From contig CACZZQ010000005.1 in the NCBI GenBank assembly GCA_902785695.1, forward strand, positions 14,857-78,856: a DNA stretch of 64,000 nucleotides, read 5' to 3'. Below the pieces are notes generated by a model. The model was given only the letters and a program-made list of their open reading frames with translations. It was not told the origin of the DNA and searched no databases. This document shows, one piece after another, positions 23,044 to 31,274 of this stretch (the stretch's first letter is position 1; each line of letters opens with the position of its first letter). Position numbers and translations under genes: made by a program. The DNA is from an uncultured Prevotellaceae bacterium (GTDB lineage Bacteria; Bacteroidota; Bacteroidia; Bacteroidales; Bacteroidaceae).

Positions 23044-23051
23044 TATCTTTG
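23044..23051 (+). promoter_or_regulatory. -7 box of the glycogen operon
   Basis: TATCTTTG, 22 nt before the ATG of the glycogen synthase gene. No TTG at -33 spacing; a TTTC lies near. Confidence 0.5.
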
Positions 23052-23073
23052 CAGCGGTTTATAAACTTATTTA

Positions 23074-24747
23074 ATGAATAAAAAGCTATTAACTCCAGAT
23101 TACATCTTTGAGTCGAGCTGGGAAGTTTGCAACAAAGTTGGTGGTATCTACACCGTACTTTCTACCCGTGCAAAGACACTACAGGAGATGCTTAAGGACC
23201 GGATTATATTTATCGGCCCTGATTTTTGGGAATCATCAGAAAGCCCTTATTTCAAAGAAGACCCTTCGCTCTTTGCCGAATGGCAATGGCTTGCCAAGGA
23301 GCAGGGCATCCATGTAAGGGTGGGACGTTGGACAGTTCCTGGCGAGCCTATCGCCATCCTCGTAGACTTCAAGCCCTATTTCGAGAAGAAGAACGAGATT
23401 TATGCGTGGCTTTGGGAACAGTACAAGGTTGACTCTCTTCATGCCTATGGCGACTACGACGAGGCTTCCATGTTCTCGTATGCCGCTGGATTGGTGGTGG
23501 AGAGCTTCTATAAGCACTTCCTTTCCAAGAAGCAGAAGGTGGTCTATCATGCCAACGAATGGATGTGCGGACTCGGTGCACTCTATATTAATAATAAGGT
23601 ACCCGAGATTGCAACTATCTTTACCACCCATGCAACCAGCATCGGCCGCTCCATTGCAGGCAACCAGAAGCCCCTTTACGACTATCTCTTCGCCTATAAC
23701 GGTGACCAGATGGCAGAGGAACTCAATATGCAGTCGAAACACTCCATAGAGAAACAGACTGCATGGAACGTAGACTGCTTTACAACGGTGAGCGACATTA
23801 CTGCCAACGAGTGCGTGGAACTGCTCGACAAGCCCGTCGATGTGGTATTGCCAAACGGCTTCGACAACAGTTTCGTGCCAAAGGCCGCTGCCTTCAACAA
23901 GAAGCGTAAGCTGGCCCGCAAGAAGATGTTGCAGGTAGCCAACGCACTGCTGGGCGAGAATCTGGGCGATGATACGATTATCCTCTCCACATCAGGCCGC
24001 TATGAGTTCCGCAACAAGGGCATCGATGTCTTCGTGGAAGCCATGAACCGTCTGCTGCGCGACCGCGACCTGAAGAAAAAGGTACTGGCATTCATCATCG
24101 TTCCCGGATGGGTGGGCGAGCCACGCAAGGATCTGCAGGAAAGACTGGTAAGCGAACTGCCTTACGATACTCCCCTCGAAGTTCCTCAGGTCACCCACTG
24201 GCTTCACAACATGGGACACGACAACGTGCTCAACATGATGAAGTACTACGACATGCACAACCGGCATGAGGACAATGTGAAGGTCATCTTCCTGCCCGAT
24301 TATCTTGACGGCAGCGACGGAATTATAAACCTCACGTATTACGATGTGCTGCTGGGTAACGATCTCTGCGTCTATCCCTCATATTATGAGCCGTGGGGAT
24401 ATACACCGCTTGAGGCTGTAGCATTCAAAGTACCCTGTATCACCACCGATTTGGCTGGTTTCGGTCTCTGGGCTAACAAGGAGTTCGGCCACAACGGCGA
24501 ACTCACCGACGGCGTGAAGGTAATCCACCGCACCGACTACAACTACTCTGAGGTAGCCGACTACATCAAAGATACCGTGGCTCAGTTCTCCGCTATGTCG
24601 AAGACAGAGGTCGATGCCTGTCGCAAGGCTGCCGAGACCCTGTCTAAGAAAGCCCTCTGGAAAGAATTTATACAGTTCTATTGTAAGGCCTACGATATAG
24701 CCCTGCAAAAAGCTGAAGCAAGAAAGAAATCTGATAAAAACAAGTAA
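23074..24747 (+). CDS. Glycogen synthase, GT3 (eukaryote-like) type
   Basis: A 557-aa glucosyltransferase that extends alpha-1,4-glucan from a nucleotide-glucose donor. The N-terminal ESSWEVCNKVGGIYTVLS (about 13-30) is the signature of GT3 (GYS-type) enzymes and not of bacterial GlgA (GT5). HATSIGRSIAG and the C-terminal YPSYYEPWGYTPLEA (E-x7-E region) complete the GT-B active site. The C-terminus is Lys-rich. It is followed 15 nt later by the phosphorylase gene, so synthesis and breakdown of glycogen are encoded together. GT3 enzymes in Bacteroidetes commonly replace GlgA. Confidence 0.9.
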   Translation: MNKKLLTPDYIFESSWEVCNKVGGIYTVLSTRAKTLQEMLKDRIIFIGPDFWESSESPYFKEDPSLFAEWQWLAKEQGIHVRVGRWTVPGEPIAILVDFKPYFEKKNEIYAWLWEQYKVDSLHAYGDYDEASMFSYAAGLVVESFYKHFLSKKQKVVYHANEWMCGLGALYINNKVPEIATIFTTHATSIGRSIAGNQKPLYDYLFAYNGDQMAEELNMQSKHSIEKQTAWNVDCFTTVSDITANECVELLDKPVDVVLPNGFDNSFVPKAAAFNKKRKLARKKMLQVANALLGENLGDDTIILSTSGRYEFRNKGIDVFVEAMNRLLRDRDLKKKVLAFIIVPGWVGEPRKDLQERLVSELPYDTPLEVPQVTHWLHNMGHDNVLNMMKYYDMHNRHEDNVKVIFLPDYLDGSDGIINLTYYDVLLGNDLCVYPSYYEPWGYTPLEAVAFKVPCITTDLAGFGLWANKEFGHNGELTDGVKVIHRTDYNYSEVADYIKDTVAQFSAMSKTEVDACRKAAETLSKKALWKEFIQFYCKAYDIALQKAEARKKSDKNK

Positions 24748-24762
24748 TAACACTAATAGATT

Positions 24763-27336
24763 ATGAAAATTAAAGCTGATTATGCAAACGAACCTTCTTG
24801 GAAGATATTGACCGTCAAGGCTACTCTCCCTGAGGAATTGAAGTGTTTGGACGAGATTGCCCACAATATGTGGTGGGTATGGAACTTTGAGGCACGCGAC
24901 CTGTTCCGCGACCTTGATCCTGCTATTTATCATGATGTGAAACACAACCCCGTGATGCTCCTTGAGCGTCTGTCGTATACACGTAAGGAAGAGATTGTGA
25001 AGGACAAGGCACTGATGAAGCGCGTAAAGGATGTCTATGCACAGTTCCGCAAGTATATGGACGTGAAGCCCGACACAAAGCGCCCCTCTGTTGCCTACTT
25101 CTGCATGGAGTATGGCATCCACTCTGCACTGAAGATCTACAGCGGCGGTCTGGGTATGCTGGCTGGCGACTATGTGAAGGAGGCTTCCGACTCTAACGTC
25201 GATATGTGCGCCGTAGGTTTCCTCTATCGCTTCGGTTACTTCACACAGTCACTGAGCATGGACGGACAGCAGATTGCCAACTACGATATGCAGCACTTCG
25301 GCTCACTTCCCATTGAGCGCCAGCTTGATGAGAACGGACAGCCTATGGTGGTAGATGTTCCTTATATAAACTACACTGTTCATGCATACGTTTGGCGTGT
25401 CAACGTAGGTCGTGTGAAGCTCTATCTGCTTGATACCGACAACGATATGAACTCAGAGTACGACCGTCCTATCACACACTCACTCTATGGTGGTGACTGG
25501 GAAAACCGTCTGAAGCAGGAAATCCTGCTCGGTATCGGCGGTATGCTGCTCTTGAAGAAGCTGGGTATCAAGAAGGATATCTATCACTGTAACGAGGGAC
25601 ACGCAGCACTCTGCAACCTGCAGCGTCTGTGCGACTATATCGAGAACGACGGTCTGAACTTCAACCAGGCTTTGGAACTGGTGCGTGCCAGCGGCCTCTA
25701 TACCGTTCACACACCTGTGCCTGCAGGCCACGACTACTTCGACGAAGGACTCTTCGGCAAGTACATGGGCGGATATCCTCAGAAGCTCGGCATCTCTTGG
25801 GACGAATTCATCGGCATGGGTCGTACCAACCCCGACGACAAGGGCGAGAAGTTCTGTATGTCAACATTTGCATGCAACACCTGTCAGGAGGTCAACGGTG
25901 TGTCTATGCTCCACGGATGGGTCAGCCAGAAGATGTTTGCTCCTATCTGGAAGGGCTACTATCCTGAGGAGAACCACGTGGGCTATGTCACCAACGGCGT
26001 ACACTTCCCCACATGGGCCGCTGCTGAATGGCGTAGCGTCTACGGCAAGTACTTCGACGAGAAGTTCATGGGCGACCAGTCGAACGAGGAAATCTGGCAC
26101 GGTATCTACAACTGTCCCGATGAGGAAATCTGGGCTACCCGTCAGGCTCTGAAGGCTAAGCTCTTCGATTATATCAAGGTTCAGTTCCGCGAGACTTGGC
26201 TGAAGAACCAGGGCGATCCCTCACGCGTGGTGAAACTCCTGGAGCGCTTCAACCCCAATGCACTGGTCATCGGCTTCTGCCGCCGCTTTGCTACCTACAA
26301 GCGTGCACACCTGCTGTTCACCGATTTGGAGCGTCTTGACAAGATTGTCAACAATCCCGACCGTCCCGTCATCTTCCTCTTTGCCGGTAAGGCTCACCCC
26401 GCCGATGGTGCTGGTCAGGGACTTATCAAGAAGATCTTCGAAATCAGTCAGATGCCTCAGTTCCAGGGTAAGATTATCTTCCTTGAAGACTATGACTTCC
26501 TGCTGGCTCGCCGCCTTGTCAGTGGTGTGGATATCTGGATGAATACACCTACACGTCCGCTTGAGGCATCAGGTACATCAGGCGAGAAGGCCGAGATGAA
26601 CGGTGTTGTAAACCTCTCTGTGAAAGACGGTTGGTGGCTCGAGGGCTATCGCGAGGGTGCCGGATGGGCTCTTACCGAGAAGCGCACCTACGAGAATCAG
26701 GGCTATCAGGATCAGCTCGACGCTGCTACCATCTACGGTTTGCTCGAGACAGAGATTGTTCCTCTTTATTACGATAAGGACAAGAAGGGCATCTCGAAGG
26801 GCTGGATCAAGGTCATCAAGAACTCTATCGCACAGATAGCACCTCACTACACCATGAAGCGTCAGCTCGACGACTACTACACCAAGTTCTACGAAAAAGA
26901 GGCTAAGCGCTTCAAGGAGATCTCAAAGAACAACAACCAGCTGGCCAAGGAGATTGCCCAGTGGAAAGAGACTGTGGCAGAGCGTTGGGATGCCATTCAG
27001 GTAGTATCATGCGAGTGGGACTTCCCCGTAACAGGTGCAGAGGCTGGTACTAAGTACCACATCAAGTACGTGATCAACGAGCAGGGACTCGACGATGCTA
27101 TCGGACTGGAGAAGGTCAATGTATTCACCGACAAGGATGGCGTAGACCGCATCTTCTCTGTAGAGCCGCTTACCGTTACTGGTCGTGAAGGCAACAACTT
27201 CATCTTCGAGGGTGACCTGACCCCTCGTCAGTTCGGTCAGTACAAGAGTGCTATCCGTATGTATCCGAAGAACAAGAACCTGCCTCACCGTATGGACTTC
27301 TGCTATGTTCGTTGGCTGGAGTTGCCTCAGTTGTAA
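24763..27336 (+). CDS. glgP: Alpha-glucan phosphorylase (GT35)
   Basis: An 857-aa enzyme releasing glucose-1-phosphate from glycogen. An N-terminal helical part ([19 protein letters not shown]) precedes the catalytic core: [48 protein letters not shown] [15 protein letters not shown], and [14 protein letters not shown] whose Lys should bind PLP. The C-terminal 100 residues form a beta domain found in the shorter Bacteroidetes members. Expression is probably from the promoter upstream of the synthase; a strong terminator follows at 27364-27399. Confidence 0.93.
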   Translation: MKIKADYANEPSWKILTVKATLPEELKCLDEIAHNMWWVWNFEARDLFRDLDPAIYHDVKHNPVMLLERLSYTRKEEIVKDKALMKRVKDVYAQFRKYMDVKPDTKRPSVAYFCMEYGIHSALKIYSGGLGMLAGDYVKEASDSNVDMCAVGFLYRFGYFTQSLSMDGQQIANYDMQHFGSLPIERQLDENGQPMVVDVPYINYTVHAYVWRVNVGRVKLYLLDTDNDMNSEYDRPITHSLYGGDWENRLKQEILLGIGGMLLLKKLGIKKDIYHCNEGHAALCNLQRLCDYIENDGLNFNQALELVRASGLYTVHTPVPAGHDYFDEGLFGKYMGGYPQKLGISWDEFIGMGRTNPDDKGEKFCMSTFACNTCQEVNGVSMLHGWVSQKMFAPIWKGYYPEENHVGYVTNGVHFPTWAAAEWRSVYGKYFDEKFMGDQSNEEIWHGIYNCPDEEIWATRQALKAKLFDYIKVQFRETWLKNQGDPSRVVKLLERFNPNALVIGFCRRFATYKRAHLLFTDLERLDKIVNNPDRPVIFLFAGKAHPADGAGQGLIKKIFEISQMPQFQGKIIFLEDYDFLLARRLVSGVDIWMNTPTRPLEASGTSGEKAEMNGVVNLSVKDGWWLEGYREGAGWALTEKRTYENQGYQDQLDAATIYGLLETEIVPLYYDKDKKGISKGWIKVIKNSIAQIAPHYTMKRQLDDYYTKFYEKEAKRFKEISKNNNQLAKEIAQWKETVAERWDAIQVVSCEWDFPVTGAEAGTKYHIKYVINEQGLDDAIGLEKVNVFTDKDGVDRIFSVEPLTVTGREGNNFIFEGDLTPRQFGQYKSAIRMYPKNKNLPHRMDFCYVRWLELPQL

Positions 27337-27363
27337 TATCACATCATAACATAAAATTCAAAA

Positions 27364-27399
27364 GGAGAGAACTTCCGATGGAATGTTCTCTCTTTTTTT
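27364..27399 (+). terminator. Terminator after the glycogen operon
   Basis: GAGAGAAC (27365-27372) and GTTCTCTC (27385-27392) form an 8-bp stem with a 12-nt loop, followed by a run of T. A typical intrinsic terminator. Confidence 0.85.
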
Positions 27400-27409
27400 C
27401 GATATTTAT

Positions 27410-27440
27410 TTGCATTTTCACTCAATTTAAACTACCTTTG
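27410..27440 (+). promoter_or_regulatory. Promoter of the PPTase gene
   Basis: TTG (27410-27412), 20-nt spacer, TACCTTTG (27433-27440). The ATG at 27449 follows after only 8 nt, so the mRNA should have almost no leader. Confidence 0.7.
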
Positions 27441-27448
27441 CACTACAG

Positions 27449-28015
27449 ATGAAGGTATATATCAATGACCATATAGAATTGCTGGATCTTCCATCTGCGT
27501 TGCAGCAGATCAGCAGTCAGCGACGTGAACAGGCCCTGCGATTCAAGTTCGAACAGGGACAGAGGCTCTGCGTGGCTGCCTATCTGCTCCTGAAAGAGGC
27601 ACTCAGGGAGCAGGAGAATATCATGGATAATCCCATCTTTGAGTATGGTGAACATGGGAAACCCTTTATTGTAGGTCACCCGGAACTGCATTTCAGCCTG
27701 AGTCATTGCAAGGAGGCTGCCGTTTGTGTGCTAAGTCACCAACCGGTAGGCATCGATGTGGAGAGCATAGGACGCTATCGCGACAGCGTGGCTCGCTATG
27801 CAATGAGTGATGAAGAGCTGCATCAGATACATCAGTCAGAGCATCCGGAAGTGGAGTTTATCCGTCTGTGGACAATGAAGGAAAGTCTGTTGAAACTCAC
27901 AGGTGAAGGCATTAACAACAACATGAAGGAAACTTTAAAAAACATTGATTCAAAACAATTTACCACAATAGAGCGACTTGACAAGAATTACATATATACC
28001 GTTTGTGAACAATGA
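27449..28015 (+). CDS. 4'-phosphopantetheinyl transferase (Sfp type)
   Basis: A 188-aa enzyme that loads the 4'-phosphopantetheine arm from CoA onto acyl- or peptidyl-carrier proteins. Family motifs: HFSLSHCKEAAVCVL, VGIDVESIGR (magnesium-binding Asp/Glu) and WTMKESLLKLTGEG (WxxKEA-like). Shorter than full Sfp (about 225 aa), as is common in Bacteroidetes. The start is fixed by a promoter whose -7 box ends 8 nt before the ATG. The stop overlaps the next gene by 4 nt. Confidence 0.9.
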   Translation: MKVYINDHIELLDLPSALQQISSQRREQALRFKFEQGQRLCVAAYLLLKEALREQENIMDNPIFEYGEHGKPFIVGHPELHFSLSHCKEAAVCVLSHQPVGIDVESIGRYRDSVARYAMSDEELHQIHQSEHPEVEFIRLWTMKESLLKLTGEGINNNMKETLKNIDSKQFTTIERLDKNYIYTVCEQ

Positions 28016-28908
28016 GAATGAACACTGGATATAACCGCGAAGGAGAGTATGATCACTTCGTGGTCAACGAAAAGAAACCACTGCTTGAATGGTTGCTGGA
28101 GAATGTGAAGGAGAGTCGTACAAAGATCAAGGCGACGCTTCAGGGACGCGGCATCAAGGTCAACGGGAAGACTGTGACACAGTTCGACTTCATGCTGGAG
28201 CCAGACATGAAGGTGGCAGTGAGCAAGACGAAGCGCAACCAGCAGTCGTTCAAGAGCCGTTACGTAAAGATTGTCTACGAGGACAAGTGGCTCATCGTCA
28301 TCGAGAAGAACACAGGAATCCTGTCGATGGCTGCCGGTCACTCGTCACTCAACGTGAAAAGCGTGCTCGACGACTACTTCAAGAAGAGCCGACAGAAGTG
28401 TACGGCACACGTGGTGCATCGACTGGATCGCGACACCAGCGGACTGATGGTCTATGCCAAGGATATGGAAACGGAGCAGATACTGGAGCACAACTGGCAC
28501 CAGATAGTCTACGACCGCAGGTATGTAGCCGTGGTGAGCGGTGAGATGGAACAGGACGAAGGAACCATTCAGAGCTGGCTGAAGGATAACAAGGCGTATA
28601 TCACCTATTCATCGCCTGTAGATAACGGCGGAAAACTGGCTATCACCCATTTCCATGTACTCGACCGCACCACAGAGCATTCGCTGGTAGAGTATAAGCT
28701 GGAAACGGGACGCAAGAACCAAATCCGCGTCCATTCGGCAGACATGGGGCATCCCGTTTGCGGTGACGAGAAATACGGCAATGGTGACAATCCCATTCAT
28801 CGCCTATGCCTTCATGCATGGCTGCTATGCTTCAATCATCCTATTACAGGAGAACCGATGGAGTTTGAAACACCTGTGCCAACGGCTTTCCGACAACTAT
28901 TCAAGTAA
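28012..28908 (+). CDS. RluA-family pseudouridine synthase
   Basis: A 298-aa RNA-modifying enzyme. An N-terminal S4-like RNA-binding domain (about 20-70: SRTKIKATLQGRGIKVNGK) precedes the catalytic domain. Catalytic Asp139 lies in HRLDRDTSGLMVYAK (136-150), and the C-terminal part has KLETGRKNQIRVHSADMGHPV. It would isomerise uridines in 23S rRNA or tRNA; the exact site (RluC- or RluD-like) cannot be assigned. The start overlaps the PPTase stop (ATGA). Confidence 0.92.
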   Translation: MRMNTGYNREGEYDHFVVNEKKPLLEWLLENVKESRTKIKATLQGRGIKVNGKTVTQFDFMLEPDMKVAVSKTKRNQQSFKSRYVKIVYEDKWLIVIEKNTGILSMAAGHSSLNVKSVLDDYFKKSRQKCTAHVVHRLDRDTSGLMVYAKDMETEQILEHNWHQIVYDRRYVAVVSGEMEQDEGTIQSWLKDNKAYITYSSPVDNGGKLAITHFHVLDRTTEHSLVEYKLETGRKNQIRVHSADMGHPVCGDEKYGNGDNPIHRLCLHAWLLCFNHPITGEPMEFETPVPTAFRQLFK

Positions 28909-28911
28909 AAG

Positions 28912-29061
28912 ATGGAAAATTGGATTTACTACCTCGCAGCACTGCTCGTTGTCATTGCGGCTGCCTACATCATAAAAAAAGTAGCCAGTTGCATGGTGAA
29001 GGCCGTTGTCTTCATCGTGCTACTGGCTGCTTTGTGTGCCGGTTACTACTTCTTGTTTTAG
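28912..29061 (+). CDS. Small membrane protein (49 aa)
   Basis: Starts 4 nt after the pseudouridine synthase gene with MENWIYYLAALLVVIAAAYI, then KKVASCMVKAVV and FIVLLAALCAGYYFLF. Two hydrophobic segments (4-20 and 29-49) are separated by a short basic loop, so a hairpin in the membrane. I know no family name. Coupling to the upstream gene and the clean start support translation. Its stop overlaps the convergent guanine deaminase stop by 4 nt. Confidence 0.7.
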   Translation: MENWIYYLAALLVVIAAAYIIKKVASCMVKAVVFIVLLAALCAGYYFLF

Positions 29062-29525
29062 TATTCCGTCTTGTCTTCTTTCTCGTCCCACATCTTGAAA
29101 GCCTCAAGTGCCTCATCGCGTAGAAGCACTTCCGATGGTTTCTTGCGGTCTTCGGGTTTCAGGGCTATCTCTTCGTAGATAAAGTCATCATCGAAGCCTA
29201 TCTTGGCAGCATCCTTACGGTCGTTACCCATGTAGATCTTATCGAGATGAGCCCAATAGATAGCTCCAAAGCACATCGGACAGGGTTCGCAAGAAGTAAA
29301 GATCTCGCAACCGCTCAAGTCAAAGGTCTTCAGGGCCTTGCAAGCTTTACGGATGGTTGACACCTCGGCATGAGCAGTAGGATCGCAGTCGATGGTAACA
29401 CAGTTGGAACCCTCGGCAATAATCTCACCGTTACGGGCTATCACGGCACCAAAGGGGCCGCCGCCATTGCGCACGCTCTGCTTCGAGAGTTCAATGGCGC
29501 GACGCATTAATTCTTTGTTTGTCAT
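29058..29525 (-). CDS. guaD: Guanine deaminase-like nucleoside/base deaminase
   Basis: A 155-aa zinc deaminase of the cytidine-deaminase fold: HAE at 52-54 and PCPMC at 81-85 bind zinc and carry the catalytic Glu. The C-terminal DDDFIYEEIALKPEDRK and the overall pattern fit the B. subtilis GuaD type, which converts guanine to xanthine, rather than TadA. Its start overlaps the HD-domain gene by 4 nt (ATGA), so both form one minus-strand operon. Confidence 0.85.
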   Translation of the reverse strand: MTNKELMRRAIELSKQSVRNGGGPFGAVIARNGEIIAEGSNCVTIDCDPTAHAEVSTIRKACKALKTFDLSGCEIFTSCEPCPMCFGAIYWAHLDKIYMGNDRKDAAKIGFDDDFIYEEIALKPEDRKKPSEVLLRDEALEAFKMWDEKEDKTEY

Positions 29526-30157
29526 ACGCTTTCTTGAGTATAATATTTTTCAAATTGTTCGCGCAGCAGACTTGTATTGGCAATTATGTTGCGCAGTTCC
29601 TTAAGTTTCTCTTCGTTAGGCGAACCGGAAATCCACAGGCGAATGTAGCCGTTGGCAGAATATTTCTGATCCATGTGCTCCTTGAACCTCAGCCAATGAT
29701 GCTCTTTGTCCAGTTCTGGATAGTTGGCAAGTCCGAATTGCACGGTGCGTTGAAATACTACTTCCGGCACAATGTCGCGGTCGGCCTCTGCCACAATCTT
29801 ACCATAAAGGCTGCGAGGTGCACGTGAGGCAGAGGCACGATGATCCTCAATAGCCTCTTTCATAATCTTTATCTGCTCGGCCGAGAACCATTTCTTCAGC
29901 CTGGCATCGCTCTGAAGAATCTTTCCACCCGTAATATGATGCACTGCCCTGGGCCCAGACATACCAACGTCGTGATAGGCGGCAATGGTATAAACCATGT
30001 TGACATCAGCTCCCGTGCGCTTGGCCAACTCCATGCTTCGGCGTATCACACGGGTTACGTGTTCCAGGTTATGCGCTCGGTCGAAATTGGCATATTGAGG
30101 CAGTATCTGTGTCTCGATAAACTCAACCAAATCCAGGCTTGCAGTGTTGCTTAGCAT
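29522..30157 (-). CDS. HD-domain phosphohydrolase
   Basis: A 211-aa protein with the HD metal motif: His29 and His33 (HNLEHV), His62-Asp63 (AAYHDVGM) and a later Asp (VAEADRD). Members hydrolyse phosphodiesters or nucleotides; the substrate is unknown. Coupled by 4-nt overlap to guanine deaminase, so a purine-related role is possible. Its promoter box (30179-30186) overlaps the -33 region of the divergent menA promoter. Confidence 0.85.
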   Translation of the reverse strand: MLSNTASLDLVEFIETQILPQYANFDRAHNLEHVTRVIRRSMELAKRTGADVNMVYTIAAYHDVGMSGPRAVHHITGGKILQSDARLKKWFSAEQIKIMKEAIEDHRASASRAPRSLYGKIVAEADRDIVPEVVFQRTVQFGLANYPELDKEHHWLRFKEHMDQKYSANGYIRLWISGSPNEEKLKELRNIIANTSLLREQFEKYYTQESV

Positions 30158-30175
30158 AAGTTTTTAGATTTTATT

Positions 30176-30206
30176 TTGCAAATATACGGAAAATGAATTA
30201 ATTTTG
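30176..30206 (+). promoter_or_regulatory. Overlapping divergent promoters (menA / HD gene)
   Basis: Plus strand: TTG (30176-30178), 20-nt spacer, TAATTTTG (30199-30206) for menA. Minus strand: TATATTTG (30179-30186) for the HD gene, 22 nt upstream of its ATG. The minus -7 box lies within the plus spacer next to the plus TTG, so polymerase can occupy only one at a time. Confidence 0.65.
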
Positions 30207-30231
30207 CAAGCGTTTTTTGAAAAAACATACA

Positions 30232-31134
30232 ATGGACGTAAAGAAAGACTCTCTGAAAGCATGGATTCTGGCTGCAAGACCTAAGACACTGACAGGTGCA
30301 GCTGTGCCAGTAATGATTGGTTTGGCTCTGGCGTGGAAGGACGCAAAGCTCTACGAAGGCGACGTGTTTAGCTGGGTGGCAGCCATGCTATGTCTGCTCT
30401 TTGCTTTCATCATGCAGATTGATGCCAACTTCATCAACGACTTTATCGATTTCGCTAAAGGTACAGATGACCGTGAGACGCGTCTGGGACCGGAAAGAGC
30501 CTGTGCGCAAGGGTGGGTCAGTATCGACCGCATGAAGCACGCCATAGCCTTGACCACCTGTCTTGCTTGTGTCGTAGGACTGCCATTGGTATGGTTTGGA
30601 GGCTTAGAGATGATACTCGTAGGTCTGCTTTGTGTGGTGTTTTGTTTCCTCTATACCACTCATCTGTCGTATCTCGGTTTGGGCGATGTTCTGGTGCTGG
30701 TGTTTTTCGGACTAATTCCCGTCAGTATCACCTATTATATACAGTTGCATACCGTTACAGCGGAGGTTATCGTGGTCTCTTTGGCCTGCGGACTTGTGAT
30801 CGACGGGCTGCTGCTTGTCAATAATTTCCGCGACCGCGATACCGACAAGACCGCAGGAAAGAATACACTTGTGGTGCGTATTGGCGAGAAGGCAGCCCTT
30901 TGGCTCTATTTCATGGTGGGTGTCGTAGCCTGTCTGGCAGGAGTGATATTCGCATTTAACGGCAAATGGTGGGCTTTCGTCTTGCCCTTTGCCTATCTGG
31001 TTCTTCATATCCTTACATTCCTTAAGATGAAACGTATCTGGAAGGGTAGGGCATTGAATGGCTGTCTGGGGGATACAGCTCGCAACATCTTTTTATATGG
31101 ATTGCTGCTGTCTGTAGGTATCCTGTTACCATAA
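30232..31134 (+). CDS. menA: 1,4-dihydroxy-2-naphthoate polyprenyltransferase
   Basis: A 300-aa membrane enzyme of menaquinone synthesis, attaching the polyprenyl chain to DHNA. UbiA-family Asp motifs: NFINDFIDFAKGTDD and NNFRDRDTDKTAGK. The start WILAARPKTLTGAAVPV is MenA-like. About eight hydrophobic segments. The ATG at 30232 is preferred over a TTG 15 nt earlier because the -7 box ends at 30206. It stands alone with its own promoter. Confidence 0.93.
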   Translation: MDVKKDSLKAWILAARPKTLTGAAVPVMIGLALAWKDAKLYEGDVFSWVAAMLCLLFAFIMQIDANFINDFIDFAKGTDDRETRLGPERACAQGWVSIDRMKHAIALTTCLACVVGLPLVWFGGLEMILVGLLCVVFCFLYTTHLSYLGLGDVLVLVFFGLIPVSITYYIQLHTVTAEVIVVSLACGLVIDGLLLVNNFRDRDTDKTAGKNTLVVRIGEKAALWLYFMVGVVACLAGVIFAFNGKWWAFVLPFAYLVLHILTFLKMKRIWKGRALNGCLGDTARNIFLYGLLLSVGILLP

Positions 31135-31188
31135 AAAGCCTCTTGATGGGGTCTTATGTTAAATTTTCCCATTTTTGATATCAAAATT

Positions 31189-31218
31189 TTGTCAAAAAGG
31201 GAAAAATACTTAACTTTG
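31189..31218 (+). promoter_or_regulatory. Promoter of the M6 protease gene
   Basis: TTG (31189-31191), 19-nt spacer, TAACTTTG (31211-31218); leader of about 53 nt. Confidence 0.7.
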
Positions 31219-31274
31219 TACATTTTCAAGACCCTAAAATAAAATTACACAAAATTAATACAATTAGAAAAGAC

